A stretch of DNA of 31,798 bases, from the NCBI GenBank assembly GCA_904501895.1, contig CAJGCX010000006.1, positions 1-31,798 of the forward strand, given 5' to 3'. Positions 1-8,114 of this stretch are shown here, piece by piece. The position numbers and the translations under genes were made by a program. The stretch comes from Clostridiaceae bacterium. GTDB taxonomy: Bacteria; Bacillota; Clostridia; Oscillospirales; Acutalibacteraceae. Position 1 is the first letter of the stretch, and every line of letters starts with the position of its first letter. The notes beneath the pieces were generated by a model. That model worked only from the letters and a program-made list of their open reading frames with translations. It was not told where the DNA came from and ran no database searches.

Positions 1-200
1 ACAGTTATGTTTATTTTGTCCATTCATATTATCTTCACGCAGAGGATGAAAATGAAATCGCAACTGTTACAAATTACGGAATCGATTTCCATTCTGCAGT
101 TGGTAAGGACAATATTTTTGCAACACAGTTTCACCCTGAAAAATCAGGTGATGTAGGTCTTCAGATTTTAAGAAATTTTGCATCAATGGAGGGTAAATAA
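1..200 (+). CDS. hisH: Imidazole glycerol phosphate synthase subunit HisH (C-terminal part, cut by window edge)
   Basis: Only the last 65 codons are present, read in the frame ending at the TAA at 198-200. HisH is the glutaminase subunit that supplies ammonia to HisF in histidine biosynthesis. The visible part contains YFVHSYY and then ATQFHPEKSG, which holds the His and Glu of the class-I glutamine amidotransferase triad; the nucleophilic Cys lies upstream of the window. The ribosome-binding site of hisF (GGAGGG, 188-193) lies inside the last codons, and hisF starts at the next base after the stop, so the two subunits are made from one message. The identification rests on these motifs and the hisF neighbour. 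Confidence 0.93.
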   Translation, partial: SYVYFVHSYYLHAEDENEIATVTNYGIDFHSAVGKDNIFATQFHPEKSGDVGLQILRNFASMEGK

Positions 201-956
201 ATGTACGCTAAAAGAATTATACCTTGTCTTGATGTGAAAAACGGACGAGTAGTTAAGGGTGTCAGTTTTGTAAATATCCGTGACGCAGGTGACCCTGTTG
301 AGTGTGCTATTGAGTATAACAAAAAGGGCGCTGATGAGTTAGTTTTACTTGACATTACTGCAACTCATGAGGGCAGAGGCACAATGCTCGAGATTGTCCG
401 TCAGGTTGCTGATAATATCTTTATTCCGTTTACAGTTGGTGGTGGTATCCGTACAGTTGAGGATTTTAAAGAGTTGCTTCGTGCGGGTGCTGATAAAATT
501 TCTGTAAACTCTGCTGCTGTGAGAAATCCAAACCTTATTAATGAGGCTGCTTATAAATTCGGTAGTCAGTGTGTTGTTTGTGCAATCGATGCAAAACGAA
601 ACGATAAGGGTTGGGAGGTTTACCTTAACGGTGGACGAATTCCAACAGGCATTGATGCTGTTAAATGGGCAGAGGAAGCAGTTAAAAGGGGAGCAGGAGA
701 AATCCTTCTTACAAGTATGGATTGTGATGGTCAGAAGCAGGGCTATGATAATGACCTTAACCGTGCAGTTTCCGAATGTGTGGGAGTGCCTGTAATTGCA
801 TCGGGTGGTGCAGGTGCAAAATCTCATTTCCTCGATGCCTTCAATGAGGGTAAGGCCGATGCAGTCCTTGCAGCATCACTCTTCCATTTTAATGAAATTC
901 CAATTATGGACTTAAAACACTACCTTAAAGACAACGGAATATCAGTAAGATTATAA
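201..956 (+). CDS. hisF: Imidazole glycerol phosphate synthase cyclase subunit HisF
   Basis: 251 residues, the normal length. HisF is a TIM barrel that uses ammonia from HisH to turn PRFAR into imidazole glycerol phosphate and AICAR, in the cytoplasm. The N-terminus has IPCLDVKNGRVVKG with catalytic Asp11; the second catalytic Asp is Asp130 in CAID. Phosphate-binding loops are visible at TVGGGI (about 78-83) and ASGGAG near residue 200. The ATG directly follows the hisH stop and is served by GGAGGG seven bases upstream. It is the last gene of the his operon here, because a strong terminator follows within ten bases. Confidence 0.97.
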   Translation: MYAKRIIPCLDVKNGRVVKGVSFVNIRDAGDPVECAIEYNKKGADELVLLDITATHEGRGTMLEIVRQVADNIFIPFTVGGGIRTVEDFKELLRAGADKISVNSAAVRNPNLINEAAYKFGSQCVVCAIDAKRNDKGWEVYLNGGRIPTGIDAVKWAEEAVKRGAGEILLTSMDCDGQKQGYDNDLNRAVSECVGVPVIASGGAGAKSHFLDAFNEGKADAVLAASLFHFNEIPIMDLKHYLKDNGISVRL

Positions 957-960
957 TAAA

Positions 961-990
961 AAAACGGCGAGGGTGACCTCGCCGTTTTTT
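961..990. terminator. Bidirectional intrinsic terminator between hisF and the convergent nitroreductase
   Basis: Arms AAAACGGCGAGG (961-972) and CCTCGCCGTTTT (977-988) pair perfectly around a GTGA (GNRA-type) loop and are followed by a T run. On the minus strand the run of A at 957-964 gives the matching U tract. It sits between two convergent genes and can stop both. Confidence 0.93.
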
Positions 991-1008
991 TCGTTTTATA
1001 TTTTGCAC

Positions 1009-1536
1009 TTATTCAACTACCACACAAACATCTTCCAATGGTTTTCTAACCTTGTTTCTTGGTTGCTCGTCTGCGGAATATCCCGTTGCAATTACAAGGC
1101 GAATTTTATCTTCAATTCCGAAATATTCACGGACTTTATCTTCCTCAACCATACCAATAATGCAAGTGCCGAGTCCTAAGTCAGCGGCCTGCAGGCAATA
1201 ATGAGCAACAGAAAGACCAATGTCGTTTTCAGCCCATTTCTGACTGTTTTTAACTGTCTCAATAACAAAAGACTTAAGTGTAGCAGGTCTTTCTGTAACA
1301 ACTGCAAATGCAGGACAATTCTGCACAAATTTATTTGCACCGTTTGGTTGAATACATTCTCTTATTTTTTCAGCATTTTCACCACCGTTGATAATGTAGT
1401 ATTTCCAAGGCTGTGAATTACAAGCAGAAGGTGAAAGTCTTGCTGCATCAACACACTTTAAAAGTAAATCTGTGCTGACAGGCTCACCGTTATAATTTCT
1501 GCAGCTTTCTCTTTTTAAAATCAATTCGTTAAACAT
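1009..1536 (-). CDS. Nitroreductase family FMN oxidoreductase
   Basis: 175 residues, typical of short single-domain nitroreductases. The family uses FMN and NAD(P)H to reduce nitro groups, quinones or flavins; the physiological substrate cannot be read from sequence. N-terminal RESCRNY (9-15) and SPSACNSQPW (35-44) are FMN-phosphate and ribityl contacts, and a GLGTC segment in the C-terminal half is the usual second FMN motif. The minus-strand ATG at 1534-1536 has AGGAGA seven bases upstream and a good promoter behind it (1567-1595). It is transcribed alone, towards hisF, and ends at the shared terminator. Confidence 0.88.
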   Translation of the reverse strand: MFNELILKRESCRNYNGEPVSTDLLLKCVDAARLSPSACNSQPWKYYIINGGENAEKIRECIQPNGANKFVQNCPAFAVVTERPATLKSFVIETVKNSQKWAENDIGLSVAHYCLQAADLGLGTCIIGMVEEDKVREYFGIEDKIRLVIATGYSADEQPRNKVRKPLEDVCVVVE

Positions 1537-1566
1537 AAGTATTTCTCCTAAATAAATGATAAAAAT

Positions 1567-1595
1567 ATTATATACTATTTTTTATTCTTCTTCAA
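1567..1595 (-). promoter_or_regulatory. Sigma-A-type promoter for the nitroreductase
   Basis: Read on the minus strand: -35 TTGAAG (1595-1590), 17-base spacer, -10 TATAAT (1572-1567). The start codon lies about 30 bases downstream of the -10. It matches the consensus at ten of twelve positions. Confidence 0.75.
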
Positions 1596-1606
1596 CTAAT
1601 TTAATA

Positions 1607-1635
1607 TAGACTTTTAAATAAAAATTTGTTAAAAT
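1607..1635 (+). promoter_or_regulatory. Candidate promoter for the NAPRT-pyrophosphatase operon
   Basis: -35 TAGACT (1607-1612), 17-base spacer, -10 TAAAAT (1630-1635). The expected start point near 1642 would leave a leader of only about 11 bases, just enough to carry the AGGTG ribosome-binding site. The -35 match is four of six, so this is moderate evidence. Confidence 0.45.
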
Positions 1636-1652
1636 GTAAATAGGTGATATTT

Positions 1653-3110
1653 ATGAATAATGAATCTCTCAACAAAAACAGATTTTTAATGACGGAGCTT
1701 TACGAGCTCACAATGGCTAATGGCCTTTTTATGAGTGGTAAAAACAACGAAATTGCTTATTTCGATGTTTTCTTCAGAAAGGTTCCTGATAAAGGTGGCT
1801 TTGCAGTTTTTGCAGGGCTTTCAAGAATTATCGATTTTATTAAAAATATCTCATTTACTGAGTCTGATTTGGAATATCTCGGTACTCTCGGTCTTTGTGA
1901 TGAATTTATCGATTATCTTCGTAATTTCAAATTTGAGTGTGACATCTGGTCAGTGCCTGAGGGAACACCGATTTTCCCTAATGAGCCTGTAATCAAGGTT
2001 CGTGGCCCTATTGTTCAGGCACAGCTTATTGAAACTATTCTTATGGTGTGTATGAATCATCAAAGCCTTGTTGCAACAAAGGCAAATCGTCTTGTCCGTG
2101 CTGCAAAGGGTACTTCTGTTGCTGAATTCGGCACTCGTCGTGCAGTTGGCTTTGATACTGCATTTTATGGCTCTCGTGCTGCTTATATCGGTGGATGTAT
2201 CGGCACATCAGGTGTTGTGCAGAGTGAAAAATTCGGTATTCCAACAATGAATACAATGGTTCACAGCTGGGTGCAGATGTTTGACTCTGAATACGAGGCT
2301 TTCTGTGAATATGCAAGACAGTATCCTGACGATTGCTCACTTGTTGTTGATACTTACGACACAATCCGTTCAGGTGTGCCAAATGCGATTAAGGCATTTA
2401 ATGATGTTTTAGCACCTATGGGTAAACGACCTGTAAGCATCCGTATTGACTCAGGTGATATAACATATCTTTCTAAAAAAGCGAGAAAAATGCTTGATGA
2501 GGCAGGCTATCCTGATTGTAATATTACTGCATCAAACTCACTTGACGAATATATTATCAACGATATGCTTCTTCAGGGAGCAAAGGTTGATTGCTTTGTT
2601 GTTGGTGAAAGACTTATTAATTCAGCATCAGCACCACTTTTCAGCGGTGTTTATAAACTGAGTGCTATCGAAAAGGATGGCGAGATTGTACCTAAAATCA
2701 ATCTTTCTGAAAACGTAAGTAAAATTACAACACCTCACTCAAAAATGCTTTACAGACTATTTGACTGTGAAACAGGCAAGGCTATTGCTGATGTGCTTAC
2801 ACTTGATAATGAAGAAATCGACGAAAGCAAGCCTTATACACTCTTTGACCCTGACTTTACATGGAAGCGTAAAGAGGTTGAAAATTTTGTCGCAAGAAAA
2901 ATGCTTGTGCCGATTTTCGTAAAGGGTGAGTGCGTTTATAAAGAACCATCTGTTGACGAAATAAGAGATTACTGCTCAAATGAAATTGATAATCTCTGGG
3001 AAGAGGTTAAACGATTTGAGAATCCTCATACCTATTATGTTGATTTGTCAGAAAGCTTATGGAGAGTAAGAAAAGAGTTAATTGAAGAGTATAAAGGAGT
3101 TAAGAAATAA
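1653..3110 (+). CDS. pncB: Nicotinate phosphoribosyltransferase
   Basis: 485 residues from the ATG at 1653. The frame is open from a GTG at 1644, but that GTG is part of the ribosome-binding site AGGTG (1642-1646), six bases before the ATG. NAPRT makes nicotinate mononucleotide from nicotinate and PRPP with ATP hydrolysis and releases pyrophosphate, the first step of NAD salvage. Visible family features are the N-terminal TELYELTMANG, the EFGTRRA segment followed by the GTSGV and MVHSWVQMF stretch in the barrel, and IRIDSGD near the middle, with the longer C-terminal domain of the Gram-positive PncB subfamily. It overlaps the pyrophosphatase gene by one base (TAATG). Confidence 0.93.
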   Translation: MNNESLNKNRFLMTELYELTMANGLFMSGKNNEIAYFDVFFRKVPDKGGFAVFAGLSRIIDFIKNISFTESDLEYLGTLGLCDEFIDYLRNFKFECDIWSVPEGTPIFPNEPVIKVRGPIVQAQLIETILMVCMNHQSLVATKANRLVRAAKGTSVAEFGTRRAVGFDTAFYGSRAAYIGGCIGTSGVVQSEKFGIPTMNTMVHSWVQMFDSEYEAFCEYARQYPDDCSLVVDTYDTIRSGVPNAIKAFNDVLAPMGKRPVSIRIDSGDITYLSKKARKMLDEAGYPDCNITASNSLDEYIINDMLLQGAKVDCFVVGERLINSASAPLFSGVYKLSAIEKDGEIVPKINLSENVSKITTPHSKMLYRLFDCETGKAIADVLTLDNEEIDESKPYTLFDPDFTWKRKEVENFVARKMLVPIFVKGECVYKEPSVDEIRDYCSNEIDNLWEEVKRFENPHTYYVDLSESLWRVRKELIEEYKGVKK

Positions 3111-3643
3111 TGAATATATGGCATGATATTGACCCTAAAAGAATTACACGTAAGGATTTTGAAGCTGTAATCGAAATCAGCAAGGGTAGTAAAATGAAAT
3201 ATGAGCTTGATAAGGAAACAGGTCTTTTAAAGCTTGACCGTGTTCTTCACACATCAACTCACTATCCTGCAAACTATGGCTTTATTCCGAGAACCTACGC
3301 TGACGATAATGACCCGTTGGATGTGCTTGTGCTTTGCTCTGAAAAGATTGAGCCAATGGCACTTGTCCGTTGTTATCCTATCGGTGTTATTTCTATGGTT
3401 GATGGTGGCCACGCTGATGATAAGATTATTGCAATTCCATTTGGTGACCCGACATATAATGAATATAAGGACATCAGTCAGCTTCCAAAACACGTTTTTG
3501 ACGAGATGACTCATTTCTTCAAGGTGTATAAAATGCTTGAAAATAAGGATACTGCAATTGATGAGGCAAAGGGTGTTCTTGCTGCAGTTGATATTGTTGA
3601 GGAAGCAATCGTAGGATATAAAAATTTAATGAATGTTGAATAA
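3110..3643 (+). CDS. ppa: Inorganic pyrophosphatase, family I
   Basis: 177 residues, normal for soluble family I enzymes. It hydrolyses pyrophosphate to phosphate and needs Mg2+. The signature DNDPLDVLVL is at 66-75 with the three metal-binding Asp at 66, 68 and 71; HYPANYGFIP (51-60) is the usual active-site strand. The ATG shares its A with the stop of the NAPRT gene (TAATG), a sign of translational coupling. The pairing makes sense because NAPRT releases pyrophosphate, so removing it drives NAD salvage forward. Many Firmicutes use a family II enzyme instead; the residues here are clearly family I. Confidence 0.95.
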   Translation: MNIWHDIDPKRITRKDFEAVIEISKGSKMKYELDKETGLLKLDRVLHTSTHYPANYGFIPRTYADDNDPLDVLVLCSEKIEPMALVRCYPIGVISMVDGGHADDKIIAIPFGDPTYNEYKDISQLPKHVFDEMTHFFKVYKMLENKDTAIDEAKGVLAAVDIVEEAIVGYKNLMNVE

Positions 3644-3678
3644 TTTCACATTACAAAATGTGAATTATGAATGAATTT

Positions 3679-3712
3679 ACACTCTGTTTTTTTGGGAACA
3701 GGGTGTTTTTTT
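3679..3712 (+). terminator. Intrinsic terminator after ppa
   Basis: ACACTCTGTT (3679-3688) pairs with AACAGGGTGT (3697-3706) with one G-T wobble, followed by TTTTTTT. A weaker hairpin without a T run (TTCACATT/AATGTGAA, 3645-3664) lies just before it. Confidence 0.85.
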
Positions 3713-3795
3713 ATGTCTTTTTGTATTGTGCAAATGTTACAAAAATATTTTGAAAAATTTGTAGAAAAATGCACAAAAGAATTTTTATGTTTTTG

Positions 3796-3824
3796 TTGAT
3801 TTTTTCGTTGCTATAATGTATAAT
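3796..3824 (+). promoter_or_regulatory. Promoter of the division and cell-wall (dcw) cluster, upstream of mraZ
   Basis: -35 TTGATT (3796-3801), exactly 17 bases, -10 TATAAT (3819-3824). A second TATAAT at 3812-3817 overlaps but has a poor -35. The surrounding sequence from 3713 is very AT-rich and otherwise empty. The predicted start near 3831 is about 80 bases before mraZ. Confidence 0.82.
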
Positions 3825-3833
3825 AAATGCATT

Positions 3834-3853
3834 GAGTGGTGGCAAATTGCACC
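3834..3853 (+). promoter_or_regulatory. Candidate operator at the mraZ transcription start
   Basis: The octamer GAGTGGTG (3834-3841) lies ten bases after the -10 and runs into the near-palindrome GGTGGCAAATTGCACC (3838-3853). MraZ is known in other bacteria to bind GTGG/TGGG-type repeats at its own promoter; the canonical three spaced repeats are not present. The same octamer recurs at the ftsZ promoter (16735-16742). A regulatory role is inference. Confidence 0.4.
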
Positions 3854-3910
3854 CAAAATGCATAAAAAAGGAATTTAAGACAAAAATTAACTATGAAAGG
3901 AATGAATTGA

Positions 3911-4324
3911 ATGATTACATTTGTTGGCCAAAATTACCATAATCTTGACTCTAAAAATCGTTTGTTTGTTCCTGTTCGTTACCGTGACCAGCTTGGTGAA
4001 AAGTTCTTCATTATGCCTGGTGCTGACGGTTGTCTTTTCGTTTATCCTCAGGAAAATTTCGATGTTGTTGCTGAACAGTACAGAGCAAAGCACAGAACAC
4101 CTAAAGAGCAGACAGAGTTCTTCAGCAAGGTTTGTGAAGCGACTGTTGATAATCAGGGTCGTGTTACTCTTGACGCAAAGCACGTAAGCTATGCTTCGCT
4201 TGTGAAGGAAGTTGCTGTTATCGGTGCCGGTCGAAGAGTTGAAATCTGGGCTATGGAAAAATTCAAGCCTTCTTATCTTGAAAACGACACTGAAATTGAT
4301 TACTCAGAAGATATTGATTGGTAA
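3911..4324 (+). CDS. mraZ: Transcriptional regulator MraZ
   Basis: 137 residues, close to the usual 140-150. MraZ is an AbrB-fold ring-forming DNA-binding protein that controls the dcw cluster. Two copies of the fold are visible, each with the conserved D-x3-R turn: DSKNR at 13-17 and DNQGR at 80-84. The ATG at 3911 follows an AAAGG about ten bases upstream, a slightly long spacing; a two-codon frame ATG-AAT-TGA ends just before it. It is the first gene of the cluster and its stop shares a base with the likely rsmH start. Confidence 0.95.
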   Translation: MITFVGQNYHNLDSKNRLFVPVRYRDQLGEKFFIMPGADGCLFVYPQENFDVVAEQYRAKHRTPKEQTEFFSKVCEATVDNQGRVTLDAKHVSYASLVKEVAVIGAGRRVEIWAMEKFKPSYLENDTEIDYSEDIDW

Positions 4325-5244
4325 TGGCTATGGAATTTTCACACATTTCAGTTTTATTTGACGAAACGATAGATTCACTCGATATTAAAAAAGACGGACT
4401 CTATGTTGATTGTACCTGTGGCGGAGCGGGGCATTCAAAGGCGATTCTTGAACGCATCCCGGACGGTGTTCTTGTTGCTATTGACCGTGACCCCGACGCC
4501 ATTAAGGTTATTACTGAACGAATCGGCAATATGCCACAGACAGAAATTGTCAATGATAACTTCAGCAACATAAAAAACATATTAAATGGAAGACAGGTTG
4601 ACGGAATTCTTGCTGACTTGGGTGTCAGCTCATTTCAGCTTGATACTCCTGAAAGAGGCTTTTCCTTCCACAATGACGCTCCTCTCGATATGAGAATGAG
4701 TAAATCAGGTAAAAGCGCTTATGATGTTGTGAATGGCTATTCTGAACAAGAGCTTTCAAATATCATCAGTCGTTACGGTGAAGAAAAGTTTGCAAGAAGC
4801 ATTGCAAAGAATATAGTTAAGGCAAGAGAAAATAAGAAAATCGAAACAACACTTGAGCTTGCAGATTTAATCAGAGATTCTGTCCCAGCAAAGTACAGAC
4901 GTGAGGGACATCCTGCGAGAAAAACATTTCAGGCAATCCGAATTGAAGTGAATGACGAATTGTCAATGCTTGGTAATGCAGTTGAAGATATGTTTTATAG
5001 TCTTAAGGTTGGTGGACGACTTTCAATAATCACTTTCCATTCTCTTGAGGACAGAACAGTTAAAGAAAAATTCAAGCAGTTTACAGCCGGATGCACATGT
5101 CCGAAGGATTTTCCCGTTTGTGTCTGTGGGAAAACTCCTGAAGGTAAAATTGTTAACAAGGGCTTGACTGCAAAACAGACAGAACTTGATATGAATAACA
5201 GAAGCCGAAGTGCAAAGCTTCGCACTATAGAAAGATTAAAGTAA
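4324..5244 (+). CDS. rsmH: 16S rRNA (cytosine-1402-N4)-methyltransferase RsmH
   Basis: 306 residues from the ATG at 4324, which overlaps the mraZ stop as TAATG; an in-frame ATG at 4330 (protein beginning MEFSHISVL, the commonest family start) is equally possible, and a TTG at 4318 is unlikely. The enzyme methylates C1402 in the ribosomal P site with SAM. The SAM-binding segment YVDCTCGGAGHS is at about 27-38, AIDRDP follows, and the family motif ADLGVSSFQLD lies near residue 100; FHSLEDR is the C-terminal motif. Its place after mraZ is conserved across most bacteria. Confidence 0.95.
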   Translation: MAMEFSHISVLFDETIDSLDIKKDGLYVDCTCGGAGHSKAILERIPDGVLVAIDRDPDAIKVITERIGNMPQTEIVNDNFSNIKNILNGRQVDGILADLGVSSFQLDTPERGFSFHNDAPLDMRMSKSGKSAYDVVNGYSEQELSNIISRYGEEKFARSIAKNIVKARENKKIETTLELADLIRDSVPAKYRREGHPARKTFQAIRIEVNDELSMLGNAVEDMFYSLKVGGRLSIITFHSLEDRTVKEKFKQFTAGCTCPKDFPVCVCGKTPEGKIVNKGLTAKQTELDMNNRSRSAKLRTIERLK

Positions 5245-5256
5245 AGGAAGATTAAC

Positions 5257-5769
5257 TTGGCACAGCAGAACAGAAATGCTTATACAGTTACATATAACAG
5301 AAACGCAAATGTTTACCATAATGGCTCTGCAGCGCCAAAGATGAAGCCTGCACCACAGAGAAGACCTAACCTTGAGCTTGTTCAGAAAACAAGACAGACT
5401 GCCGCTCAGGTTCGTCAGCAGACTGCAGCGGACACAAGACGAGCAATTAAGGTTATGCTTATTGCTGTTGCAATTTTAGCATTTATGGCAGTTGCAATTT
5501 ACAGTCGAGTTCAGCTTGACGAAATCAACCGTGAAATCAAGAAGGTTGAACAAAAAATCGAGTTGGCAGAAAGTGATTCAATCAGAATCAATAACGAGCT
5601 CAACTCAATCGTTTCAATTAACAATGTTGAAGATTACGCTGTAAACGAGCTTGGTATGGTGAAGGTTCAGGACTACCAGGTTGTTTACGTTGACTTGTCA
5701 GCAGAGGACTATGTTGCAAAGGCAAATGGAAAGGACACAGGGCTATCCTCTGTAATAAATAAAAAATAA
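5257..5769 (+). CDS. ftsL: FtsL/DivIC-type cell division membrane protein
   Basis: 170 residues starting at a TTG at 5257; AAGGAAG (5244-5250) six bases upstream decides this start. The protein has a basic, Gln- and Asn-rich cytoplasmic tail (1-62), one membrane segment (about 64-82), a coiled coil (about 86-118) and a short extracytoplasmic end with the NVEDYAVNELGMVKV pattern typical of FtsL and DivIC. FtsL joins FtsQ/DivIB and a DivIC partner at the septum and activates FtsW with its PBP. Sequence conservation in the family is low, so naming relies on topology plus position between rsmH and the PBP gene. The cytoplasmic tail is longer than usual. Confidence 0.85.
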   Translation: MAQQNRNAYTVTYNRNANVYHNGSAAPKMKPAPQRRPNLELVQKTRQTAAQVRQQTAADTRRAIKVMLIAVAILAFMAVAIYSRVQLDEINREIKKVEQKIELAESDSIRINNELNSIVSINNVEDYAVNELGMVKVQDYQVVYVDLSAEDYVAKANGKDTGLSSVINKK

Positions 5770-5796
5770 ACGCAATATATTAATATGGAAATACTT

Positions 5797-5836
5797 GAGA
5801 GTTAAGGTAAAATGCCTTTACTCTCGTTGTTTTATT
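5797..5836 (+). terminator. Weak terminator- or attenuator-like hairpin between ftsL and the PBP gene
   Basis: GAGAGTTAAGG (5797-5807) pairs with CCTTTACTCTC (5815-5825) with a single T-T mismatch, a 7-base loop, and then GTTGTTTTATT. It sits in the only gap of about 100 bases in the first half of the cluster. The T run is interrupted, so partial termination or an RNA-stability role is more likely than a full stop. Confidence 0.45.
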
Positions 5837-5873
5837 AAAAAGTAAATTTTTATTGAAGGATGTGACATAAAAA

Positions 5874-8096
5874 ATGAATAAAAAGCCTACAAAAAAGATG
5901 GAATCACGCTCACTTAATGCATTTCTCATTTTCTGTGTTGCATTGGCAATTTTAATCGGAAATCTTTTCTGGATTCAGATTATAAAGGGCGAGGAATATC
6001 GTCTTAAGGCTGAACGAAATCAGTTAAGCGACACTGTAATTGCAGCAAACAGAGGTACAATTTACGATTCAAATATGAAAATTATTGCGCAGAGTGCTTC
6101 TGCGTGGCTTGTTTACATAAATCCGTCAAGAATTACAACTGATGAGCAGAAGCAGTTGCTCATTAACGGCTTTGTTGATATTTTTGAGCTTGACAGAGAA
6201 ACAGTTGAGAAAAAAGTTAATCGTGAAAAGAGTGGCTATGAAAAAATAATCGGTCAGATTGATAACGAAAAGAAGGCTCAGCTTCAGGAGTATCTTTCAA
6301 ATCATAAGGACCAGAAGCTCGGTACAATCGTTGGTATTGACCCTGACACAAAGAGATATTATCCTCTCGGCACATTTGCTTCAACAATTATCGGCTTTAC
6401 AGGGTCTGAGGATATTGGTCGTTCAGGTCTTGAGCTTAAATATAACAATGAGCTTACAGGTGAGGCAGGCCGTAGAATTACTGCAAAAAATGCCTTAGCA
6501 GGTGATATGCCTAATGACTACGAAACAACATATGATGCACGTCAGGGCTACAGTCTTGTTCTTACAATAGATGAGGTAATTCAGTATTTCCTTGAACAGC
6601 AGTTGGCTCAGGCAGTTACTGAAACTCAGGCAAAATATGCTTACGGAATTGTAATGGATGTTAAAACAGGTGCAATTCTTGGTATGTCAACAATGCCTGA
6701 TTACGATTTGAATTCTCCTTACAAAATTCATTCAGATGCTGTTATAAAAGAAATTGAAGAAATGGAAGACGAGAATGAAAAGGCTCAGGCTGAAACAAAC
6801 GCTCTCTATTCACAGTGGAGAAACAGAACAGTAACTGACTCTTACGAACCGGGTTCAACCTTCAAGCTTTTCGTTGCAGCAGCAGCCCTTGAAGAGGGAA
6901 TCATGACAACTGATACAACATATAACTGCACAAGCCGAATCAAGGTTGCAGAGTATTATCAGAATTGCTTTAATCATAAGGCACATGGTACACAGACAGT
7001 TGCTGAAGCACTTCCAAACTCATGTAATACATTCTTTATTACAATGGGTCAGAAGATGGGTGCAGTAACATTCTCAAAGTACTTTGAGGCGTTTGGCTTT
7101 ACAGAAAGAACAGGGATTGATTTACCATCTGAAGCAAAGCCGGTTGCAGGAAAAACATATTACGAAGCAGAAAATATGGGTATTGCAGAGCTTTCTTCTG
7201 CATCCTTCGGACAGACATTCCAGATTTCTCCAATTCAGATGATTACTGCAGTTTCCGCATTCGGTAACGGTGGCAAGCTTATGAGACCATATATTGTTTC
7301 AAAGATTCTTGATGAAGACGGAAACATTGTTTCTGAAACAGAGCCTTATGTAAAAAGACAGGTTGTTTCCGAAAAGACTGCTGATATTATGACAGAGCTT
7401 ATGGAACAGGTTGTTGTCTGGGGTACTGCAAAAAATGCTTACGTTGCAGGTTACCATGTTGCAGGCAAAACAGGTACAAGTGAAAAAATCGGTGCAAATG
7501 CTGCTGACCAGACGGTTGCTTCCTTTGTAGGCTTTGCACCTGCAAACAATCCTGAAATCGCAGTTTTCATCGCACTTGACGAGCCACAGTATTATGCAAC
7601 AGGTGGTTCAGGTGCAGCTCCGGTAGCAGGAAGAATTTTTGAAAATATTCTTGCTTATCTTAATATTGACCCTGAATATACCGATGAGGAAATATCACAG
7701 ATGACAGTTTCTGCACCAAATCTTATTGGCGAGAGTACAGATAATGTAAAATCTAAGGCAACAGGCTTTACAGTTAAGATTATCGGTGAAGGCACAAACG
7801 TTGTTTCACAGACACCTGCTGCAGGACAGACAATGCCAAAGGGTGGCGTAATCGTAGTTTACACAGACGATACAACCGAAAAACAGAAGGCTGTTGTGCC
7901 TGACCTTACAGGTCTTACATTGACCGAGGTAAACAGAGTTGCTGCAAATTCCGGATTTAATATAAAGGTAGCAGGTACAACTCAGGGTGCAGGTCAGATT
8001 TTATCCTATAAGCAAAGCGTTGCGAAGGATTCAACTGCCGAAACGGGTACAATAATTACTGTTTATTTCCGTTCGAGTGAAATAATTTCAGACTAA
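5874..8096 (+). CDS. Class B penicillin-binding protein with two PASTA domains (PBP2B/PBP2x/SpoVD type)
   Basis: 740 residues. A DD-transpeptidase that cross-links septal peptidoglycan together with FtsW. It has an N-terminal membrane anchor (about 16-35), a dimerisation domain, and a transpeptidase domain with all three motifs: SxxK at Ser328 to Lys331 (GSTFK), SCN at 383-385 and KTG at 532-534. Two PASTA modules follow (roughly 605-665 and 670-735), each opening with a P-x-L segment. An in-frame GTG upstream is followed by a stop, so ATG 5874 is the start; its GAAGGATG site is about 13 bases away, rather far. Only one such PBP gene is in the cluster, so vegetative PbpB and sporulation SpoVD cannot be told apart here. 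Confidence 0.92.
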   Translation: MNKKPTKKMESRSLNAFLIFCVALAILIGNLFWIQIIKGEEYRLKAERNQLSDTVIAANRGTIYDSNMKIIAQSASAWLVYINPSRITTDEQKQLLINGFVDIFELDRETVEKKVNREKSGYEKIIGQIDNEKKAQLQEYLSNHKDQKLGTIVGIDPDTKRYYPLGTFASTIIGFTGSEDIGRSGLELKYNNELTGEAGRRITAKNALAGDMPNDYETTYDARQGYSLVLTIDEVIQYFLEQQLAQAVTETQAKYAYGIVMDVKTGAILGMSTMPDYDLNSPYKIHSDAVIKEIEEMEDENEKAQAETNALYSQWRNRTVTDSYEPGSTFKLFVAAAALEEGIMTTDTTYNCTSRIKVAEYYQNCFNHKAHGTQTVAEALPNSCNTFFITMGQKMGAVTFSKYFEAFGFTERTGIDLPSEAKPVAGKTYYEAENMGIAELSSASFGQTFQISPIQMITAVSAFGNGGKLMRPYIVSKILDEDGNIVSETEPYVKRQVVSEKTADIMTELMEQVVVWGTAKNAYVAGYHVAGKTGTSEKIGANAADQTVASFVGFAPANNPEIAVFIALDEPQYYATGGSGAAPVAGRIFENILAYLNIDPEYTDEEISQMTVSAPNLIGESTDNVKSKATGFTVKIIGEGTNVVSQTPAAGQTMPKGGVIVVYTDDTTEKQKAVVPDLTGLTLTEVNRVAANSGFNIKVAGTTQGAGQILSYKQSVAKDSTAETGTIITVYFRSSEIISD

Positions 8097-8114
8097 TTTA
8101 ACAGAGGTAATACA

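Noticed and set aside
345..827. Open frame of 160 codons on the minus strand opposite hisF
   Set aside because: It mirrors hisF codons, has no ribosome-binding site and encodes a Cys/Thr-rich sequence without a domain.
1537..1652. NAD- or nicotinate-sensing riboswitch before the NAPRT gene
   Set aside because: The region is only 116 bases, AT-rich, shared with a divergent promoter, and the predicted leader is about 11 bases; no conserved stem is visible.
3645..3664. Hairpin TTCACATT/AATGTGAA right after ppa as a terminator
   Set aside because: No T run follows; the true terminator is at 3679-3712.
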